From: Brachyhypopomus gauderio
Taxonomy: Eukaryota; Chordata; Actinopteri; Gymnotiformes; Hypopomidae
DNA length: 64,000 bases
NCBI RefSeq assembly: GCF_052324685.1
Contig: NC_135222.1
Span: 4,441,749 to 4,505,748, forward strand
Direction: 5' to 3'
Made by a program: the position numbers and the translations under genes. Each line of letters begins with the position of its first letter. The first letter of the stretch is position 1. Positions 60,355 through 64,000 of the stretch are shown one piece after another. The notes beneath the pieces are model-generated. The model worked only from the letters and a program-made list of their open reading frames with translations. It had not been told where the DNA came from and did no database searches.

Positions 60355-61351
60355 ACAAACTTCATGTACATTGTTTATTTCCATCTTCATCTTTTCCAAA
60401 CACAGAATGTACCTGACATCATTGGGGTGACATCTGGTTCAAATTTACTCAATTTACAGCAATGTTTGTTTTTGTTTTTTTTTTTACTTCATAGATGATT
60501 TTAGGCCAGCTGTCTGTGGCACTGAATGTGAAACAGCTTATGCACTGTATAAACTAATCTCTGTCTGCATGACAACGTAGTAACTGTTATTGAATTTTAA
60601 ACAGTTTATGCAATGTATAATCAAATCTTATATGACAATGTAGGAACTTTTACCGACAGCATGACTCGTATAAAAACAGCGATGGGCTGCTGGGGTGGGA
60701 GTGTTCAAATGGAGCTTATTTTGTGGTTAGTCATTCCATCTGCTCTCTCACTGCTGCCCTAAAATCCATCCCTTCCTCTGGTAAAGAGGCGGAGAGGAAG
60801 AATCAGTACTGCAGTCACGCACCTCCGCATTCTACGTTTCGATGCAGGACCTGTGCGGTCAGAGGCCTGTCAATCATTCTGTATCCAGGCAGCGTAAAGG
60901 ACAAGAGTGGAAGACAGCAAAGCGACAGAGGTGAGGAAGAGGAGGATACACAACAGGGCAAACTAAGGCACTAGGTACAAATAAATACCACAGATAGAAA
61001 CAAATAAAATAGCATTTGTTTTTAACTCAGTTGTACTTACAGTTATAAATACTGGACTATTTAAACGCGATTAAAATAAGAGTACAAAGAGACAACATAA
61101 TATTAGTAAATATATAAAGAGCTATAACTACTCAAGAAGGTGGCCGGAACTAATATGAAGACATAGAAGGGCATGTAAGCACAGAGGGGGCTAGTTCACT
61201 CATACACACACACACACACACAGCAGATAGTGCCGCCATCTTGTTTCAACACACTTGTCTCATCTTTTCTTCACGCTCATCTTTCACACAAACATATTCA
61301 CAGGGAATGTACAATGTGCGTTCACGTCACCGCAGCCTCCAAAGGTCTCTG
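60355..61351 (-). other. candidate 3' UTR of the acidic-exon gene
   Basis: Runs from the candidate acceptor just 3' of the acidic exon to a minus-strand AATAAA (plus 60374-60379). It contains a short AC run (61203-61220) and no open frame of note. The assignment depends on the split-stop model. Confidence 0.3.
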
Positions 61352-61632
61352 AACGACAGAGAAAAGGAAATGAAGAACTGGTGAAATAGGAGGATCAGAC
61401 ACAAACAACATGGGACATGGGTTAGCCAGCTAGCCGCAGTTAAACACCTTCACATGCCTTCCGACAATGCATAACAGATAAAAAATAGACAAAAGTGTGT
61501 TGCATAAAACGAAGGAGCTAGAATCGCTCTTTCTTAGTAAATGAAAGTTTGCCCAGTAATAATTAGTGGGCATTCAGTGGTCTTTTTATTAGGGGCTCCA
61601 GTGCCTGTCCAGTTCCTCGGGTCTACAACTTA

Positions 61633-61813
61633 CCATCGCTCAGGTGTGTGCTTGGTGTCCACCGTAAGGGGGTATCCATCCAAGGGCCCGAGTGGGCTGG
61701 CGGCCTCCTCCCCGACCTCCGCCGCCCCCAGCTGCTCCTCTTCCTCAGAGAGGAAAGTCTCCGTGTCGGGGTCGTAATCGTACGAGTAGTAGGACACCTC
61801 CGGCATGGAGCCC
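61633..61813 (-). CDS. acidic exon of unrecognised gene
   Basis: A minus-strand exon bounded by a GTTAG acceptor and a strong GTAAGT donor. It encodes SMPEVSYYSYDYDPDTETFL and then an acidic SEEEEQLGAAEVGEEA stretch, ending VDTKHTPER plus two bases (TG). The next plausible acceptor (GTTCAG, ending at plus 61351) begins with A, so the joined codon would be TGA. The stop would thus be split by the intron. A minus-strand AATAAA (plus TTTATT, 60374-60379) could end the message. The Tyr/Asp-rich composition recalls sulphated extracellular or acidic tail regions, but I do not recognise the protein. Upstream exons are not identified and may lie beyond 64000. Confidence 0.5.
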
Positions 61814-62618
61814 TGCTCCGCCTCCCCTAACACACCAGGACAACAGTCAGCACTTTGGGTAGCGTACGATTGTGTTTGTGCATCGAGACCCTCGTGTACC
61901 GTCAGTTCCACACACACCGCCACCATGTCCATGTGTGCAGGACTGTGGGAGTTACTCAAATATAACCCCCCTGACAAACTCCACATTCGTTTCCTTCAAC
62001 CGTAACGGGGCACTTTACTCATTGCTTTGGGGAAAATGTATTTACATCATGTATTACTTAAAAGTCTTACTAAATTACTAAAAAAATCTAGACAACTGAG
62101 AATGGTTTTGATATTTTACTAAGCCAGAACTAGCCAGTCTCAATAAACATCATAAACATGTCAGTTTAGCCATGAGATTTGTAGCAATCTGTTCGTTCAG
62201 AATCAACGGACTGTCAATCAAAGCTTGTGTGTATCACACCAGACAAGACCGAAGATGGGGCCTGTGGAAAGTAACCGGGACGAGGATACACACACAGACC
62301 GGAAGGTATGCAAGGCACACGCCCATGGGAGGAACCACGGAGAACGTCGGAGAATGCACGGCCTCCAGAACCAGACGCACAGGCAAGTAGCTGCAAACCG
62401 TCCAGAGTTTGTGACGGGAGATAAGGAGCAGCGTGGTAATAAATGTGGCAGTCCCAAGTGATGGAAAGGACAGAATACCAGGGACTGAAAGAAGGAGCAG
62501 AGAGAATGTGGAAGGTTAACACCAAGATTGTTCCCGTGGTGATAAGGGAGCTTGGGGCTGTGACCTTAAGCTGGGGCATCGGCGCCAAAAGATCCCAAGA
62601 ATGATGTTCTGGGTCACA

Positions 62619-62758
62619 GTGTAGACCAACCCGTGGAGTAAGTACAGTGTGCAGTGTAGACCAACCCGTGGAGTAAGTACAGTGTGCAGTGTAGACCAAC
62701 CCGTGGAGTAAGTACAGTGTGCAGTGTAGACCAACCCGTGGAGTAAGTACAGTGTGCA
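62619..62758. repeat. 35-bp tandem repeat, four copies
   Basis: Four virtually identical copies of GTGTAGACCAACCCGTGGAG plus TAAGTACAGTGTGCA. Near-identity points to recent expansion. Each unit carries a donor-like GTAAGT and an acceptor-like GTGCAG on the plus strand. Confidence 0.93.
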
Positions 62759-63061
62759 GTGCGTGTTCATATTTGCTTGTAAACTGATCTCATTTATTTT
62801 TGTTTATGAAGAAGATGAAGTGGTCAAATATTTACAAGTAGAGTTTTGGAAGCAGCCAGCAGGGGGCGCTCTTTACTTACAAGTAGCGCTTCCTCGGTAC
62901 CGCTTTATTGCGTTCAAAAACCAACGATGTAGACATACAAAACAAAAGTTACAGTAGGCTAACTTTAACACTTGCTAATACCTTTAGCACTAGAACAGTT
63001 TATATTCTTGTTTATGATGCAGGAAGGGAGTGGGTTAGTAAATGTCTGTGTTCTAAATTTT

Positions 63062-63064
<3 letters not shown>

Positions 63065-63117
<53 letters not shown>
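63065..63117. repeat. (GT)n microsatellite
   Basis: An uninterrupted GT run. Confidence 0.95.
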
Positions 63118-63118
<1 letters not shown>

Positions 63119-63611
63119 TCAAAGGCTAGTTGCACGTCTGCACCAGGCCATGACTGCATGACAGTGGTAGGTGGGATCCCTCAGCAGCTGGGGTGTGTGA
63201 GAGCAGGGAAGCATTTGGCTTCTGCAGGGTTTACAGCAAGACACAGGCAAACAGCAAGCCCACACAAGCCAGGAAACCCCCCCCCCCCCCCCACACACAC
63301 ACACACACCATTTAATGATCTCTTAGAACACTGGAGATTAGGTTCAGGAGACGCAGATCAGTGCATTCAACAGGCCGGTTCTGAAGACGCTACACCGCAA
63401 CGACTGCAATAGAGAGGCTTACTGTTGGAGCCTGGTAGGTTCAACTGGGGCGTGTAAAAGGCTCAGAGCTACTGTATACTGAGACCCAGTCAACATGTAT
63501 TTATCATACAACAGAGATCACGTCCACTCACACCTACCCGAGTCAGTTGTACAAGAGGAACATTTAAAGCTACTGACATTATGGGTTGAATAACTCCCAC
63601 AGGAAACCCTA

Positions 63612-63613
<2 letters not shown>

Positions 63614-63660
<47 letters not shown>
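63614..63660. repeat. (GT)n microsatellite
   Basis: An uninterrupted GT run. Confidence 0.95.
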
Positions 63661-63663
<3 letters not shown>

Positions 63664-63840
63664 TCCCTGGTGGGATTTGTGTCTGTCTAGTAGGTGAGGC
63701 CTGGGGTGGTTCGTGTGCTGCTACAGACAGATGAAGAGTCAAGCCAGCATTTAGCTCCGACTGCCTCACAAGACTCAACATGCACAAGCCTCCCTTCAAT
63801 CTGCACTTCAGCAGACTAAGCTCTCCACCTGTCCATGACT

Positions 63841-63911
<71 letters not shown>

Positions 63912-63961
63912 CTGCAAGGCAAGTGCAGCTGCTCTCCAGACAGAGGGATGGGGGAGTGGGA

Positions 63962-63996
<35 letters not shown>
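63841..63996. repeat. (CA)n then (GT)n microsatellites
   Basis: A CA run at 63841-63908 and a GT run at 63964-63996 lie 56 bases apart. The two could pair as a hairpin. Confidence 0.93.
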
Positions 63997-63997
<1 letters not shown>

Positions 63998-64000
63998 ACA

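Larger units (their letters stand above)
61814..64000. other. right flank, no supported gene
   Basis: Contains the 35-bp tandem repeat (62619-62758), (GT)n at 63065-63117 and 63614-63660, a C-rich run near 63277-63292, (CA)n at 63841-63908 and (GT)n at 63964-63996. It is probably an intron or 5' flank of the gene whose acidic exon lies at 61633. Confidence 0.45.

Noticed and set aside
62214-62770. Minus-strand open frames of 79-161 codons
   Set aside because: They are partly made of the 35-bp tandem repeat (VYTAHCTYSTGWS periodicity) and show no conserved features.

Overview
The window is vertebrate nuclear DNA, and the gene set and base composition point to a teleost fish. The genes are split into many exons with GT/AG introns, there is no operon structure, and AC/GT microsatellites are extremely dense. 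Five multi-exon genes could be rebuilt in full from splice sites and codon phase: shd (minus, 4780-18406), ankrd24 (plus, 21907-33755), shc2 (minus, 38669-51236), a cks1/cks2-type gene (plus, 55798-56563) and odf3l2/cimap1d (minus, 57225-59220). In every case the exon phases add up to an open frame. In human, SHD, ANKRD24, SHC2 and ODF3L2 all map to 19p13.3, so the window looks like a compacted, rearranged segment of that ancestral region.

Layout. 1-4779: 3' flank of shd with satellite-like GT repeats and no convincing gene. 4780-18406: shd, whose introns hold a 2.6-kb AC-rich 26-bp satellite, several AC/GT microsatellites and a 29-base G tract. 18407-21906: intergenic space between the divergent shd and ankrd24. 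21907-34026: ankrd24, with six ankyrin-type repeats, a basic-proline linker and a long coiled coil. 34027-38668: spacer with a 1.64-kb hAT transposon carrying nested MITEs, and one possible unrecognised minus-strand terminal exon. 38669-51236: shc2, with a 2.74-kb minisatellite in the intron after exon 9. 51237-55797: the shc2/cks intergenic region. 55798-57090: cks. 57010-59220: odf3l2, tail to tail with cks. 60355-61813: a probable terminal part of an unrecognised minus-strand gene. 61814-64000: microsatellites and a 35-bp tandem repeat.

Functionally, two genes encode SH2 adaptors of tyrosine-kinase signalling (shd, shc2). One encodes a stereocilia/actin-linked ankyrin coiled-coil protein (ankrd24), one a CDK-binding subunit (cks), and one a ciliary microtubule-associated SHIPPO-repeat protein (odf3l2). 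They do not form a pathway; their proximity is syntenic.

The points most worth following are four. (1) shc2 and a CKS gene are head to head, as SHC1-CKS1B and SHC3-CKS2 are in human, which suggests a third surviving ohnologue pair. (2) The shc2 product keeps a p66-like CH2 region and an internal p52-like start. (3) UG repeats sit directly against several splice sites. (4) Two kilobase-scale intronic minisatellites show CpG-decay variation. I found no prokaryote-like or otherwise exotic system. Gene names rest on recalled family sequences and synteny, not on a database search.
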